Below are positions 24,284 through 37,859 of a stretch of 64,000 nucleotides of DNA, in pieces. The notes under the pieces were generated by a model. It saw nothing but the letters and a program-made list of their open reading frames with translations, made no database searches and was not told the origin of the DNA. This stretch comes from Ficedula albicollis (taxonomy: Eukaryota > Chordata > Aves > Passeriformes > Muscicapidae). The DNA is taken from the NCBI RefSeq assembly GCF_000247815.1, contig NC_021677.1, positions 44,366,864-44,430,863 on the forward strand, in the 5' to 3' direction. Every line of letters begins with the position of its first letter. Position 1 is the stretch's first letter. The translations under genes were made by a program, and so were the position numbers.

Positions 24284-26335
24284 AAGCAACTCTTTCTGAG
24301 AGAATCAAAATCAACTGAGAGAAGTTTAGGTATTTAGAAGCTTTGCAATATTGTTGATAAATGGAGCTCCATCCTGATACTTAAATCCAAATTTTCACAC
24401 AAAAAGATAACACAGTATGCTTTTTTTGAGATTCCAGTTCAACACTTTAGGGAGTTCATTGTTGCAAGAGTCTCACTGCTGTTAAAAAAGACAATTTCTT
24501 CATTTCTGAACAATAAAAAACATTGAACGGGTATGTTTATGCCACTTGGCACACATTGGATTGAAACAATAAATAATACCTACAAAAAATATCTGCTGAA
24601 AATCATTTCTAGGAACATGGAGGGAAAATCAATCATCTTGCCTCTGCTACTTGGTTCTTGTTGATAAGCCACACAATGAAGAAGAAACAAAATCACCATT
24701 ATTTAAAACCCCCAATCATTTAAAGAGTGTTCAAACAGTGGGATGTCACATGACCCAGAAAATTGAACTCTTACTCTGAAGCACCATGGATAACATCAGG
24801 CAGTTTTAGCAGATATCAACATTCATAATATGTTTTGAAGTGTTTGGGTCCGTGTAACCCTTATTGTTACTTCACACAAGCAGCTTTCCCTAGTCAGTGT
24901 GCTATTTTAGACATTACATTTCTAAACATCAAGAAAACTTGCAATTCTAGAGCTGCTAGGGCTTCCCATCCAGGCTCATTGAGAATTTCCTCCCTGAAGC
25001 CATCAAGTTTTTTAGGATAAACTAGAAGATATTAAACATCTTTCTTGTTCTTCATTCCTTCAAAAATAGACTACATTCTACGATAGAGAGAAAAGCAAAT
25101 GAGAAAATGAAAATATATCATATTTTCTTAACAACTTGAACTGGATAAAATTTATTCCTTAATGTCTTTCTGACATTCTCATTTACAGCTAAATTAAAAA
25201 CATTCCTAAATAACAACAGAACTGTAATTCTGCTGGAATCATTAATGTGGTTTAATCTGGGTTTAGCAGGAGAAAACTCTAATACTTCAAAAGACAATTT
25301 TCCTCCTCTTATTTGCCCCGCTTTAGATTTGCAGGTGGGAGGGTGTTGGTAGTCAGGAAGGAAAATCCTTGTTTTACCTGGAGTACATTTGGGAGACCCT
25401 GAAGCATATGTTTTGAGATAGAAATTGTAATATAAAAAATAATGATACAAAACCATAATTCAACTCTTCCTTCATTATGCCCTCAAAATTAAGAAAAGCC
25501 AATCACCCATTACACCCTTAATATTGTATCTGCAGTATCACTTTTGCATTGACAAATAATCCATTTCATAAATTTTGGGGAACAAACTTTAAAAGTTTTA
25601 GCTCCTTGTCCTGTACCATACTTAGAAAACCGTTGTGGACTTGAGTGTTACAACTTGAGATATTTTCCCAGTTTGCTCCTTAATATTATTCCTGAGCCAT
25701 TTACATCTATTTTGTCATACACCAATATTACCAAAAAATATCAAGGAAGAAGCTAAAATTGAGTACTGAACATCCTCTTACTTTTTTTCTCTTTCTTGGG
25801 AAGGAGGGCAAGATGACATGGGGGGAAGATAATAAGCATTCAGAAATGTTAACTATTTACCAGTCCTAAGCACTTAACCCTGAAACAGGTTTAAACTCAG
25901 AATTTTGTAATGAGCAAAGAGAGAATATCTTTAACATTTTAACCTTTTTGTGCAGATTGGAGCCATGGGAGCTTATTATGGAGGTGTACTGTAATGCAGG
26001 TAAACAACCATTAATGGGGAAACAATGCAAAAAAGACTAAGCAAGCATTAAGTTAAAAAAAAAATACAGAAAAGAACCAAGTAAATTCAAATACACCAAA
26101 AGGTTAATGCACATAGAAGCAAACCCTGCAGGCAGTGGGAACTGCTTCTTTTTCCATACACAAGGGATCTCAGCTGTGATAACTCCCGTGCAGGGGAAGT
26201 GCACACACTACTCACAGGAGCCTGAAGATGCTCATCTCTGCTGATGGGTCATCACAGGCCATAATGGGTTCAACTGCACTGACTTATTAGGCAGTAATGA
26301 CTTAGAGAGTGCCAATGAATCTCTAAATGAATTTC
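24284..26335. other. Non-coding stretch
   Basis: No gene or interspersed repeat is recognised. The 112-codon minus frame at 25118-25456 has no recognisable domain. Confidence 0.45.
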
Positions 26336-26339
26336 AACC

Positions 26340-26380
26340 AATTTTTTGTTTTTGTTGTTTTCTTTTGTTGTTGTTGTGGG

Positions 26381-26451
<71 letters not shown>

Positions 26452-26472
26452 GTTGTTGTTGTTGTTTTTTTT
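26340..26472. repeat. T60 tract flanked by (TTG)n
   Basis: Sixty consecutive T (26391-26450) are bordered on both sides by TTG/TTTTG-rich simple sequence. The Lys-rich minus-strand frames across it are translations of the homopolymer. It does not sit at the end of a recognisable retroposon. Confidence 0.92.
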
Positions 26473-26625
26473 TCCTGACACTGGACATTGACTTATAGCT
26501 GGTATTGTATCTTCACCTCTGAAGAAAGTCACATACACATAGGCACAACTGTGATGACAAAGGCAGTATGATGACCACAATGATTTGATAGAAGTTAAAT
26601 AATGCATAAGGAAGGACTATATTCC

Positions 26626-26763
26626 CCGAGATTAGCTCAGTTGGCTACAATATGGTGCTAACAGCACCAAAGTTGTGGGTTAGATCCTTATAAGGGCCAT
26701 TCAATTTGAGTGGTCTCAATGATCTTTATGGGTCCCTTCTAGCTAAGAATATTCTATGATATC
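26626..26763 (+). mobile_element. TguSINE1-type tRNA-Ile/CR1 SINE
   Basis: The first ~74 bp are a tRNA-Ile relic. The A box is tagctcagttgg at 26633-26644. An anticodon arm follows with stem tggtg/cacca, and the degenerate B box is ggttagatcct at 26678-26688. The head ends in gggcca, as in tRNA-Ile. The second part (26700-26760) reads like a CR1 3' tail: 'gatctttatgggtccc' and then 'atattctatgat'. This head-and-tail structure is the passerine SINE family TguSINE1, which is moved by CR1 reverse transcriptase. The anticodon position reads aac and the D-arm has substitutions, so it is not a functional tRNA gene. Confidence 0.85.
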
Positions 26764-28915
26764 AAGGATGTTTCCTGTTGACAAACCACTTGGAAGGGAG
26801 GTAATAAGTTCCTTGCATGGCATTGGCTAAGCTTTGATTCTTAAATGAAGCATTCTTCTGTTTCATGGAAGTTTGTCTCTGGGCTCTCTCCTTTCACTTG
26901 CTCTTGAAAAGGCGAAATTTTTAGAGACTATCTTAATGTCTTTGTGCATTTATGTATTTTCTTTTTAGTGGTTCAAAGGATTCTCTCTTGAAAGTAAAAT
27001 ATGTTCTATTTGAAGATAACAAGTATTTTGCCATTAGAGCTAGCCATTTATAGGCTTAGCACTGAGTAAATGAGGTTTCTGTAAGGACTTACCCTGTTTT
27101 TCTACCACAGACACAGAATAAGAAGTCCAGGATGGAAGATCCTTGAAGGTTTATCATCCTTCATACTATCCACCAACTAACTTACTTCACCCTCTGTTTT
27201 CAAAGAACCATTTGTAACCTTTCTATAAATGACATATAAAGAAAATGGTGGCATCTAAATAAAATAAATACATGGTCATTACTTAGATATTCACAGTCAT
27301 AAAAGCAAATGTACTCCACAAGCTGCCTGCAGAAATCATAACCCAGTCCAGTTTTCAAAAGAGGAATGCCCTTAAGAAAAGCAAAAGTCAATTAAAACAC
27401 AAACAACATTACTAGTGCAAGCAAAGTGTCTTATGTATGGGACTCTGTGTTGCAATGCTAGCAATCTAAAAATACAGGTGAAACAATAATTTAATAAAAT
27501 TTATGTAGCAATTTCAGATGCCTGAAAATAACTTTTCAATTGAGCTCTGGCTGTGCAACTTGTCAATACTTTCTAGTTTTTCCTTTTTTGTGTGCCTGGT
27601 ACAGGCATATTTTTGGAGCATTCAGCAGTCACTTATTGTGAATCAGTGTTTTGTCTTAATTGTTGAAATATAATTGAAGCAGAGCTCTGAAACCATTCAA
27701 AATTAAGCTGATCACACTTGGACACTACTATTCTCTGACTCTACTTCAGAGGATGAATCAGAAAGATAAAGTCATCAATAATTTAGCTCTATTGGATTAA
27801 GAGAGAAAAGTTAGATAAAAACAGCAACAACAACAACAAAAAAGCTATAGACAAAATCACTTCAATTAAAGTGGAAGAAAACCTCACAAAAGAATAAGGA
27901 ATAAGGTTCCTCTCTTGCTGGACATGGCCTAAGTGTGGAAGAAAGTGCACTCCTACTGCAGGGTATATAATGAATGATGTATCATTATACAACTCCTGTA
28001 CCAGGTATAGAAAATGAAAGAGATCCTCAGGCTGCAGGTAGTAAAGGTTGTGTTGGTACCGAGGAGTCATAAGGGGTATCAGAGCAGTTCTCCATGAAAT
28101 GAACACTTCTTTGCTTCCTCTATGTAAGATTTCAACTGAAAACTCTCACCAGTAACACTCGTGTTCACCTGTAGGTGGCTAATTTTATTAATCTGTGATT
28201 AGCTAGAGTGATAAATCAGCAAGAAAAATGTATTAATATGGAAAATTTCTGCTTTAAAATATCTGTCAAAAATATCTTGAAGGAAATATCCCTATCAACC
28301 TTAGCTGGAACTGCAATCAGGCTGTTTTGCAGAAAGAGCATTTGACAAAGTTAGCAAAAATTAAAATATCTTGAAAGCATCTCTAAAATACAGCTAATTG
28401 GCCCTTCATTTGGAACTATACTGAGAGGCCATTTGTGTTTTATTTGCAAAAAATCAACCTCAAAGAAATTTTGTAAGATTGTATCCCCACCTCTATGGGA
28501 AACATTATTATATTTAGAGGCACACAAGAAGTGTTCTGATTGCACTCTTGCATATTCATTCATGGTATGAAAATAATCTTTGAGTTTATTTTTTTTTTCA
28601 AATGAGTATCTGTCATTTCTATAAGCAACCAAGTCACTAATAAAGAAACTGATATTACTTTTAAAATACTGGTATGCTTATTATTTTTTCACTTTTAATT
28701 TAATTTATTTCAGTATTATGAAGCATGGGAGAAACATTCTAGATTATAGTCCTTATAGGTTTGGACTGATAAAACTATGGTACTCAACAACTGCAGTTAT
28801 TAATCAGCTCCTTGGCACAGTTGGTAAGAAGGCTGGTGTTAATCATTTCTTTTGCATTGTAATTCTGTATACATTTATGATGGTCCAGTGCACTGAGTGA
28901 TAGATGAATTTGATA
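26764..28915. other. Non-coding stretch
   Basis: No gene or known repeat is recognised apart from a short (CAA)n at about 27,823-27,842. Confidence 0.45.
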
Positions 28916-29077
28916 GTGGAAAATAAAAAAGAAAAAAGGAGAAAAAAGGAAAAAGAGAAAAAGAAAAGAAAAAAGAAAAAAGACGGAAAGAAAAAAGAAA
29001 ATAAGAAAATAAGAAAAGAAAAAAAAAGAAAAAAGAAAAAAAGAAGAAAATAAAAAAATGAAAAAAAAAAAAGAAAA
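28916..29077. repeat. Purine-rich (A/G) low-complexity tract
   Basis: About 160 bases are almost entirely A and G on the plus strand, in gaaaa-like irregular units with a few T and one C. The minus-strand Phe-rich frame here is its translation. Such polypurine tracts can form triplex DNA. Confidence 0.9.
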
Positions 29078-29856
29078 CTAGCAACATAGTTCTCACATAT
29101 CAGGCATGAATTTGTAAACTCAAGGTCAGCAAGAAAGAAATGGTAAGAAATATGGAAACTAGTTTTTTAGTCTATTTGGTTTGCAAAAATCACCACAAGA
29201 TAAGAACAGCAATCCATATTCCTCTCCGTAGTAATTTCTACTACCTTGGAGAAAATGGATCCCCAGAGAGTTAATGAAGGTACTCATGTACTGAGACCAT
29301 CCTGTGAGCCTCTAGTGCCTCCACAAGCCCTTGATGTGGCCAGGAGTCAAAGCTGTTACATATCTAAGTATTTTTATGAACAATTGCATCTAACAGGGCT
29401 CAACTAAAATAGAGTCTTTCATACATATGGAATTTTGTCTACAACTTAGTAGCTCATAAATTCTTCTATTTTTAATTTCTGATTGTATTAAGCTTTAGGA
29501 AGTTTTCTTTTTTTCTTTGTTTCTTCCTCAGTAGGGATGACATCTGCTCAGTATATGAGCTCTGTAGCTGCACCTAAAGTGTGTAGCATTGCAGAGAAAC
29601 ACTCCTGAGACAAACCTCTTATACAGATCCTTTTTTTCTGAAGGGGTCCTTCACTGCTCTGCTGGTTTGGTTAAGGCTTATCAGGACCTCAGAGATCATA
29701 GAGCAGGCCTGAGGAGGGGGAGGAGGCAGAAAACTGCTTGAGCAGTCTGCTCTCACTGGAAGAGTTTCTTTCAGGCACACACATTCAGGCAGTGTGAGCG
29801 CCTCATGCTCTCTGGTCAGCTCTTTGTGTTGTGCTAATTACAATGCAAGTGGTTGG
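29078..29856. other. Non-coding stretch
   Basis: No gene is recognised. Base composition rises slightly in GC at 29,630-29,830 without a recognisable element. Confidence 0.4.
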
Positions 29857-29939
29857 TTTGTACACAGAGATAAAGTTTGCACAGACAATTTTATCCTTGA
29901 TTTGTATACAGAGATAAAGTTTGCACAGACAATTTTATC
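29857..29939. repeat. 44 bp direct tandem duplication
   Basis: Positions 29857-29900 and 29901-29939 share 'agataaagtttgcacagaca' and flanks with one difference. The second copy ends 5 bp short. Confidence 0.92.
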
Positions 29940-30906
29940 AATCAGTGTAAGTGTGTAATTACAAAGACTATGCTAAAATCACCAAATTTACTTTACTAGT
30001 GTTGCTGCAAAACCTCTTTTCTGCATTTCACTCTAGCTCTGTGCTTATAGCCCTGAAAAAAGAAAGTACTACTCTCATAGAGGAGAAAGCAGTTGTAATG
30101 AACTAAAAAAAATCACTCCAAAGTGAGAATCATCTTCTCTGGGATTCAGATTTGACATATTTCAACTATTACCTGGAACAAACTATTTATCTAACAGAAT
30201 TCTAGTGCAAAATGTTTCCAGGCACTCTGTTAACTTCATCCCTAATTAAAACCCATGGACTAAAAAGGATTTTCAAAAGTATTAATATAAGTATCCATAG
30301 AGAACTTGCTTAATTTATTCTTTTTAAGATTGCAAACTACTCATGGCCTCAAAATATAAGGAATTTTAAAATTCTTAAATATTTTTTAATTTTTAAATTA
30401 ATTTTGGGAAATATGTGTATCTTCTGGTTTTCAACTGTTAGTGACAATTACATTTGCTTGAAATACGAACCAGTTTTTTCCTTTGGCTGCTGTTTATTTC
30501 TGTCATGTTCAGTTTTACTGCTATGGATCAAGAGTAACAGGACCCTAGTAAATCTAGTGTCCAATAACATATCAAATAGGAAGAAATCAGCACTGGTATT
30601 AGTATCTAATTTGAACATTAAAAACCCCAAATCAAATAAAACCAATCAATCATACCCATACATTTAAAACATAAATATTTATAATAGTTCCCACAATCAT
30701 GTTTCATTTAAAATCCTTTTATGACTCTAACAGAAACTGAAGTGAGAATAAGGTAGCAGTAAGTTCCTGTCAAAATGCACACAATATTAAAGGTCTTTTT
30801 GAAACTAACAATTCATTTATAAGGCAGGCAGTTTTATTAGCTCTGATATTTGTAACAGGGGACTCCTTCAGCTATTCTTCTTTGAAGTGAAAATTAAGCT
30901 TTAGAG
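29940..30906. other. AT-rich non-coding stretch
   Basis: Nothing is recognised. The 87-codon plus frame at 30404-30667 has no known domain. Confidence 0.45.
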
Positions 30907-31112
30907 GAATCATATAATTATAGAATCACAGAATATCCTCAGCTGGAAGGGACCCAAAAAGATCATTGAGTCCAGCTCCTGGCTCTGCACAGAATCAATC
31001 ACCCCATGTGCCTGAGAGAATTGTCCAAATGCTTCCTGAACTGTGTCAGGCTGGTGCTGTGACCACTTCCCTGGGGACCCTTTTCCAGTGCCCAACCACC
31101 CTCTGGGTTAAG
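30907..31112 (-). mobile_element. CR1 LINE 3' end, antisense
   Basis: Read on the minus strand this is a CR1 3' terminus. Plus-strand order begins with the inverted octamers ('tatagaatcacagaatatcc'), then 'ggaagggaccc', 'gatcattgagtccagctcct', 'ctggggaccc' and 'cagtgcccaaccaccctctg'. About 200 bp remain. It is relatively well preserved compared with the other single CR1 pieces here and is of the subtype seen as the inner CR1 at 1695-2270. Confidence 0.92.
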
Positions 31113-34100
31113 AAGTTCATATGGTTGGTGGTTGCCCAGATCTCTAATTTATCAGGAACCATACACCGGACTAGTCTAAGCCAAATAAATGAAGAGCAAA
31201 GAAACCAGTTAATTCAGGGAAGAGTGCTTGTGTCCCAAAATGCAGCATGTGGCATTTCTTTGGAAATTAAATCTGACTAAGCCTAGGAGGCACTGCTAAC
31301 CTTGCTTCACAACATCCTCAAGAAGTTTGGTTGTTTGTTTTTCCTAGATAATTTCCAAGTCCACTGGAAATTTTTGTCTAGTGAAGTACTTTACCCTCAC
31401 CCACTTTAGTGGAACTTGCATTCCATGATATGCTTCTGTTATTCTAATCAGGATATAAGCACTTTCAGCATAATTTTAAGTTCCCATGATATATTAATTT
31501 TGTTACAAAAAATGATTTTGTAACATAATTTTGCATATTAATATAACACATCATTATATTTTATTATAAAATGCATATAACTATATGTAAATAATATGCA
31601 TTTAATGCATCATGTATACATATTGTGTATATATATTGCAATATATGTATATTTTACACACATATATTATATGTAATTATCAAACAATTAAAATAATTTT
31701 TATATATTATTATAATTACATGATGCAATTATATTTTAGCTATAGTAACTTGTTATTGTGTTTTATTTATTTTTTCTTTTTTATTTTTTAAAATTTATTT
31801 TAATATTGTCAGTGGAACTTCAGGGACACATTTCACTTCATTTATTTTTGAGCAGTTGCAGCCTAGGGAGAGATATCCCCATGGGGTTGACAGAAAAAAA
31901 GACTTGTCTGTGTTTCCTATGTGTCTGGATCAATCTTTTCTTTTTACACTGAATTTTCATTTGCTATAGACATTCCCAATATATGGAACTAGTTCTAGCA
32001 CAATAAACCAACTAGTGGGCAGACATATCTCCTATTGCAGTGAACCAGAACCCATTTTCACTGTCCTTTCCTTCTTTCAAGGATACTATATCTGGAATAT
32101 TTTTTCAGGATCAAGGGTGCCTTGTTATCAGCATGTTTAACTCATATATACATTATCTTTTTTTTTCAACATTCTCTCAGTGAACATTTTAGCACACTTC
32201 TATTTCTAAGTAGTTTACCCTCTGCATCACTGAAAATTTTGACTTTCTATATTTTCCCTACTGTATGACAAAAAAAAATGTAGGCAATTGAGTGTCAAGA
32301 GCTTACCTTCTGCTGACCTTTGAGAACTGTCTGCCCAGTGAGAAAACTTTTGCCATACTTCATTTGTAGAGTGTCACAAGATTTCAGTGTTCAAATCTAT
32401 TAAATCCAAACCCCCCTCAGAATTAAAACATTTATTGTTTTCATTCTTTTCACTAGCCCTCAGAGCACATCATTCTTCTGTATCCTCAAAGGGAGTATTT
32501 AACTTGGATTTCTGTTCTTTTTCCTTGACTCCAGGAAAGTTGTCTGATTTTATTTGGTCTCTTGAGCATGCGTTGTCTCTGAAGCCTGAGTCCATATTTT
32601 GGGAGTGGCTGAGGGGGTCCCCACTTTGCTTCTTTCCACTATGTTGGGAAAATTTGGGGATGACAAGCCAGCATGCCTCTGGAGAAGCAGAGCTGCAGCA
32701 AAACACCCAAAGAAAAATAATTGCTTTTTTTAGTCTGTATAGCTTTTTTTTTTTTTTTATTTTATCTGCAACCTAACTTTCAGGATGAAATTTACACTCC
32801 AAACACTCCCAATTCCTGTTCTTTGTGTATTGACTGAGATTAGTCCTTAAGAACTGGTAGATCAGAAGAGCTGTAATGTTAATTTGACAGTGATGTTACA
32901 AAACTGTAGCTATCAAAGAATAACTGTACATCTTATTGCCAACTGTTCCTGACATTTAGGAAGCCAAAGCAAATAGCAGATTGCAAAACCTGTCATATTT
33001 TCCTTGAGTTACTAACCTTCAATCTAACAAAACACACATTCAGTTGATTGAAATTTTAGACACCTTTTCTCTAAGGAAGATCATTCTAACTGATCAAGTT
33101 ATCAGCTGATTAATTCGTTACTCTAGTGATCCAGTTCTATCCTCATTAATTTCAAATTGCAGAAGTTTCAGAGAAATACAAAATATTTAGAGAAATATTT
33201 CAGAGAAATATAAGTATTATTATGTTCTGAGACCCACTTAAAATGTGTTTCAACTGTCCATTTGGAAGAAAATCCATTATAAAGACAGTGATTACCACGT
33301 ATTGATTTATTAATTTTCAAAGTTATTTAATGATGAACAAGGTGCTTTGATATTACCAAAACTTAATTTCAAAAGAGCATTCTTTGAGAGAAAAGAGCCG
33401 GAACAGTTCTGCAAAGGCAAATATAATATTTTAGAAATTAACTTTGTAAAATTTGGCATCACACTGCCAATAATAATTTGTGATACATGATTAGTCAGCT
33501 ACTCATCCAAGTGAAATACAGAAAGGTAATAAAGTACCTCTGGGTTTTTGTCCTGAATATGACAATCATATGATAAAATAAATAATATTTTACTGTCTCC
33601 TATGTTGTCAACATTTGCTGCAGCAGGAGACATCTATTCCTACAAACAGGACAAATTGTTATGCTTAACAGTCTCTTAGAAAGAGGGATAGCTTGTTGTT
33701 ATACTGTCTGGCTGCCAATGAAACAAAGAATATGAATTGGTTATGAAAATGCTGCACTGTTGGAAGCATGCATGCTAACTTGATAATTTGTTCTGCATGC
33801 CTCTCCTTCAGCATCAAAAAGACAACAACTGTGAAAAGGCTTTCTAGAGTTTTGGTGTAGGCAGATTTGTCTGACTTTTTATTGTCCCCGAGAATCTACC
33901 GACCAAAGTACCTGCTTATTTTGTGTAGATGCATAGCAAAGGCAAGTAAATGACATATAAACTAGCTCCAAGTGAATGATTCAAAATTTTTAACTATCAG
34001 AAAAATGACATTTTGAAACAGTCTTTTAACAGGGAAACCAGCTTAAATATGTATCTTGATAAGTTTGCAAAAAGGAAACCGTAGTATGTGTTCCTCAAAG

Positions 34101-35667
34101 TAGGGCAAAGCACACTGTAACAAAGGAATTTCTCTCCTGGCTTCCTAAGTTAAAACTGTATTTCTGTATTATCTGTTATAAAACACTGCATTTGAATTCC
34201 TGCTTCTTCTGCAGATATTGTGAGGTAGATTATGATTTAAACACTGTCATTAAAGTTTACATTTAAGTAGGGTACCGAATTTGTTTGAAAACTTTTTTAT
34301 CATTAACAAGTTGTATCCATCCCTATGATTCAACAGGGGTTGAAATTTTATTACAGAACGTTTTCCCCTTAAAAATAACTAAGCACTGTATAGAATGAAG
34401 ATTAAACTTAGCAGAAATGGAATAGATTTGTTTATGAAAAAAGAATAAATTTGATGTTCTGTATGGAGAAGTTTTGGATGTGTGCTGATCTTTGATCAAT
34501 TGCTTGATCTGTAGATCTGGAGTTTAAATACCTTATAGAAAAGTTAAGGGTTTTTCTCCTTTCTTCTGATGTCTGGATTTGATCACATTTTTGTTTAAAA
34601 TTGCCTTTTGGAGGCAATAATTTCTGTCCTAATGTACAATGTCCAGGTTACTCATTTACATATCTGTATCCATCATGTCCTTTTAAATTACATTATGTAT
34701 TTTTCTGAGATGGACTAAACTTTAGAGCAGTGGCCCAAGAGCTGACTAATGGCCTTATAAACTGTGAGGAAAGAAAGAGCTTTAGCACATAAAGAAAACC
34801 CTTACAATGAGTCACGATCAGCATGTTCTCATAATTATCAAAATGTCACAATTTTTTTAGGATAAAATGAAACATTGTCTGTTCTGCCTCAAGTTTAACT
34901 TCTGAAAAAAACAAACCCCCACAAAATTACTTTCATCTAAAACTGTTCCTCCTGAGTTTTTCAGAAATTCTAAATAAGCACATTTTTTCTTGCTTGTTTT
35001 TCCCTTTTACATAAAATTAATTTAAAAATTATCCATTTTAGTGCATGAATAGTTAGTTTTGGTTAACCTGTAAAGAACCAGAAAATTAATCCAAAATCAG
35101 ACCCTACAAAAGCCTTGCATTTTGATGTGTTTCAGGTCCAAATATGAAATTTTTGTTAAAGACCTATAACAAACAATAAAGTGTATTGTAAGCAGCGAAT
35201 TTCTACAGCTTTTTTTTTTTTTCCAAAAATGCATTGGTGACTGATACCATTCTCTCCACACAGCCTCAGAAATATCTGTAGTTTAATTTTGAGCTGATAT
35301 ACCTACCATATGTGCCTATAATAGATTTTTCAGATTTATTGTGAAAAATGGAGATATTTTTTACCCAAAGATTACTATGGTAATGATCCATTCCTAAAAC
35401 TATTTGGACAATGGTCAGGTGTGCTGTGTCATAGAATAATTATAATCAGCAACCACATGAGCTCTAATTGGATCTAGCCATAATGTGATTCATCTTAAAA
35501 AAATATTTCACATAGCGTTTATTGAGTTAATCCTGAAAAGCCTTATTGACTCCATTAAATTTAATAGAAAACAAGATAAACTAAACTAGATGTTGGAATT
35601 TGCATTCCAGGTAAATTAAATTTATGTTAAGTTATTCTCATTTTCTATGTCTAAAATATAAATCACA
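31113..35667. other. AT-rich non-coding stretch with an alternating AT segment
   Basis: There is no gene or clear transposon in 4.5 kb. The segment 31,490-31,745 is nearly pure A/T with alternating ta/at dinucleotides and short palindromes (tatattgcaatata near 31,632), prone to hairpins. The 129-codon plus frame at 32387-32776 has no recognised domain. Confidence 0.5.
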
Positions 35668-35807
35668 TATGTGATTTTTTTTCAGCTCTTGCATTTATTT
35701 TTCTTCAAAAGATATTAAGTTCTTATCAACCAGCTACCTATGTGATTTTTTTTCAGCTCTTGAATTTATTTTCCTTCAAAAGATATTAAGTTCTTATCAA
35801 CCAGCTG
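35668..35807. repeat. 71 bp direct tandem duplication
   Basis: Positions 35668-35738 and 35739-35807 both run from 'tatgtgattttttttcagct' to 'agttcttatcaaccagct', with two substitutions. The unit contains a splice-acceptor-like pyrimidine tract plus cag by chance. Confidence 0.93.
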
Positions 35808-35885
35808 AATCTTTGGGTTTGTTCTGTATTTCTGTAAAAACTTTCATGTATTCTCATGTAAGGGAAGGGCAGCAAAGTCTATGAA

Positions 35886-35996
35886 GGATGTAGAAAACAT
35901 GTCTTATGAAGAGAAATCAAATGAATTTGGGTTGTTTAGCTGTGGAAGAGGATGCTCAAATGGGACCACACTGGTCTCAACAGTTACCTGAAAGAA
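35886..35996 (+). mobile_element. Degraded CR1 LINE fragment, sense
   Basis: The order 'acatgtcttatgaagagaaa', 'tttgggttgtttagc', 'tggaagagga' and 'cagttacctgaaag' follows the CR1 3' region (cttatgaggag...ttgggtttgtttagcctggagaagag...actacctgaaag). It is an old, diverged, internally deleted piece. Confidence 0.65.
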
Positions 35997-37730
35997 TAGT
36001 CATTTATTTTCCATATTATGTACTCATTTCTGTACTTTGAAAGAAGAGTTGAACTTTAATATTTATTAAAAAGTAATCAAATATCAGTTTAGCTTGTTTT
36101 TTTTTTTAATTTTTCCTTTCAAAATCTTCTCTGTCACATGCCTTTCAATAGGATCCCAATATCTGGCCTTCCAGATATAAACAAAAAAGCTATATGAAAG
36201 AGAATTAGATTAGTCTGGATAAATGTTTGAATCTTGGAGAGCTTAATGAGAATTTATTTAGATCCGAACAGTTTGTTTCATCACTTATAATTGATCTGTC
36301 CTGGTTTTTAGTTTTTTTCTAATTCCTAGAAAAATTTTCATTGGAATTATATATTATCATATTCTACTTTATAACTAATGCACTGATCAATTTGTTCTCA
36401 GGAAGCAAAGATCACGTATGAGAAGGCAGTTAAATTCAAATTTGGAACAATCAGAAATTCTATCTGATCCTTTTGAAACTATCACAGATTTTGGCTACAG
36501 CTATGAGATTTCCCAGGATAGAAGTATCTGAAATTTGCCTTCTTCTTTCTTTATTGTAAATTTTACTGTATCATGATTTTTCCTTTTCCAGAAATGTAAA
36601 AAATGAACCCCTCAGGAATCAAAATAACTTTAACTATGCTAATTTCATGGTAACTATGTAATTGGATTTACACCTTCAGGATATTGTCTTTCTCAAAAGC
36701 ACTTTGATGAATGCTGTGAAATTTTAATTTTTCAGTAAACCTGCAAGCCTTTTATGAAGACAAAACTTGATGATTGAAAGACATTGTGGCAGTGATTTAT
36801 AACATAAATGGTATTTTAATTCTGAAATGTCTGGTAATGATTTACTCTCTGGAAGCACAAGTAGTAACCATAAAACAAGGAAAGATTGATGTGCTATGCA
36901 TGAAAAGAAAATTCTTGGATATATTGTCTTTTTTTCTCACATATGAGACAATATTCCTGAAAACAAAAGTCATCCCTATAAACATAGAATTTAGAGGAAA
37001 AAGCATTGGAGCTTGAATATTATAAGGGAGGGAGACAGCTGCAACTGAATTAATGATAGGAGGTAAAAAAAACCCTTTAGAAATTATTTTAGCATGTTAT
37101 TAGACAGCTCATCAAATACAGGCTCCCTTTGAGTAATTAATTCTTCCCCAAAATCCTAAAAATTTAGATAAGGGCTTGAATGTCTATTATTTACAATAGT
37201 TAGAAATCTATTTCAGTTTTTGGTTTTTGGGTTTTTTTTTTAGTTGGGTTTTTTTGGGCCTTGGCCTTTTAGATGATTTAAAAATATCTTCCTATTGAAA
37301 TTTCTTGCTTTTTTGTCTTCTGACACTTCTAGCTTCCAAATAACTCTATTCACAAGCACAGCAGCTGGTGCCTATACAAAATTAAGAAAAAGAATATAAA
37401 CAAGGTTGCATTTTGTTTATAATGCATTCTTTTTGCAAACTCTTATAAAACACATGCTAGTGGGAAGTAGGTGCCATCCAAAGTGAGTTGCAGGATTTTG
37501 CAGATTATCAAAAGACGTGTAAGAAAAAAAAAAAAGAAAGAAAGGATGACTATCTAAAATGAATAAATGACAATAGCAGTGGTGTTGATAATACTGTGAT
37601 AATAGATATGGAAAAGTGAATCAGCAAAAAAAAAAAAAAGAAATGGAAAAAGTTTAAGGGGAATGGAAATATGAGAATACTATTAAGGGAATTATGAGAT
37701 ATAGCCTGACAGGAAAGAATTTAGAGAATT
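35997..37730. other. AT-rich non-coding stretch
   Basis: No gene or element is recognised. Short homopolymer runs are present. Confidence 0.45.
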
Positions 37731-37859
37731 TGAAATTTTTAGGTGTGAAGAAGTCATGCAAGTGACAGAAGAGACTCTACTGTTCAACAGGTGCTCAGTA
37801 AGCAAAAACTAAGCTTTTTGTGAAGGATCACAAAATTATAAAAAGGGACAATAAAGTTT

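Noticed and set aside
26626..26699. tRNA-Ile gene
   Set aside because: The arms are degraded, the anticodon position is changed, the B box is degenerate and a CR1-like tail follows. It is the SINE head, not a working tRNA gene.
28875..29096. Phe-rich minus-strand frame
   Set aside because: It is the translation of the A/G-only low-complexity tract.
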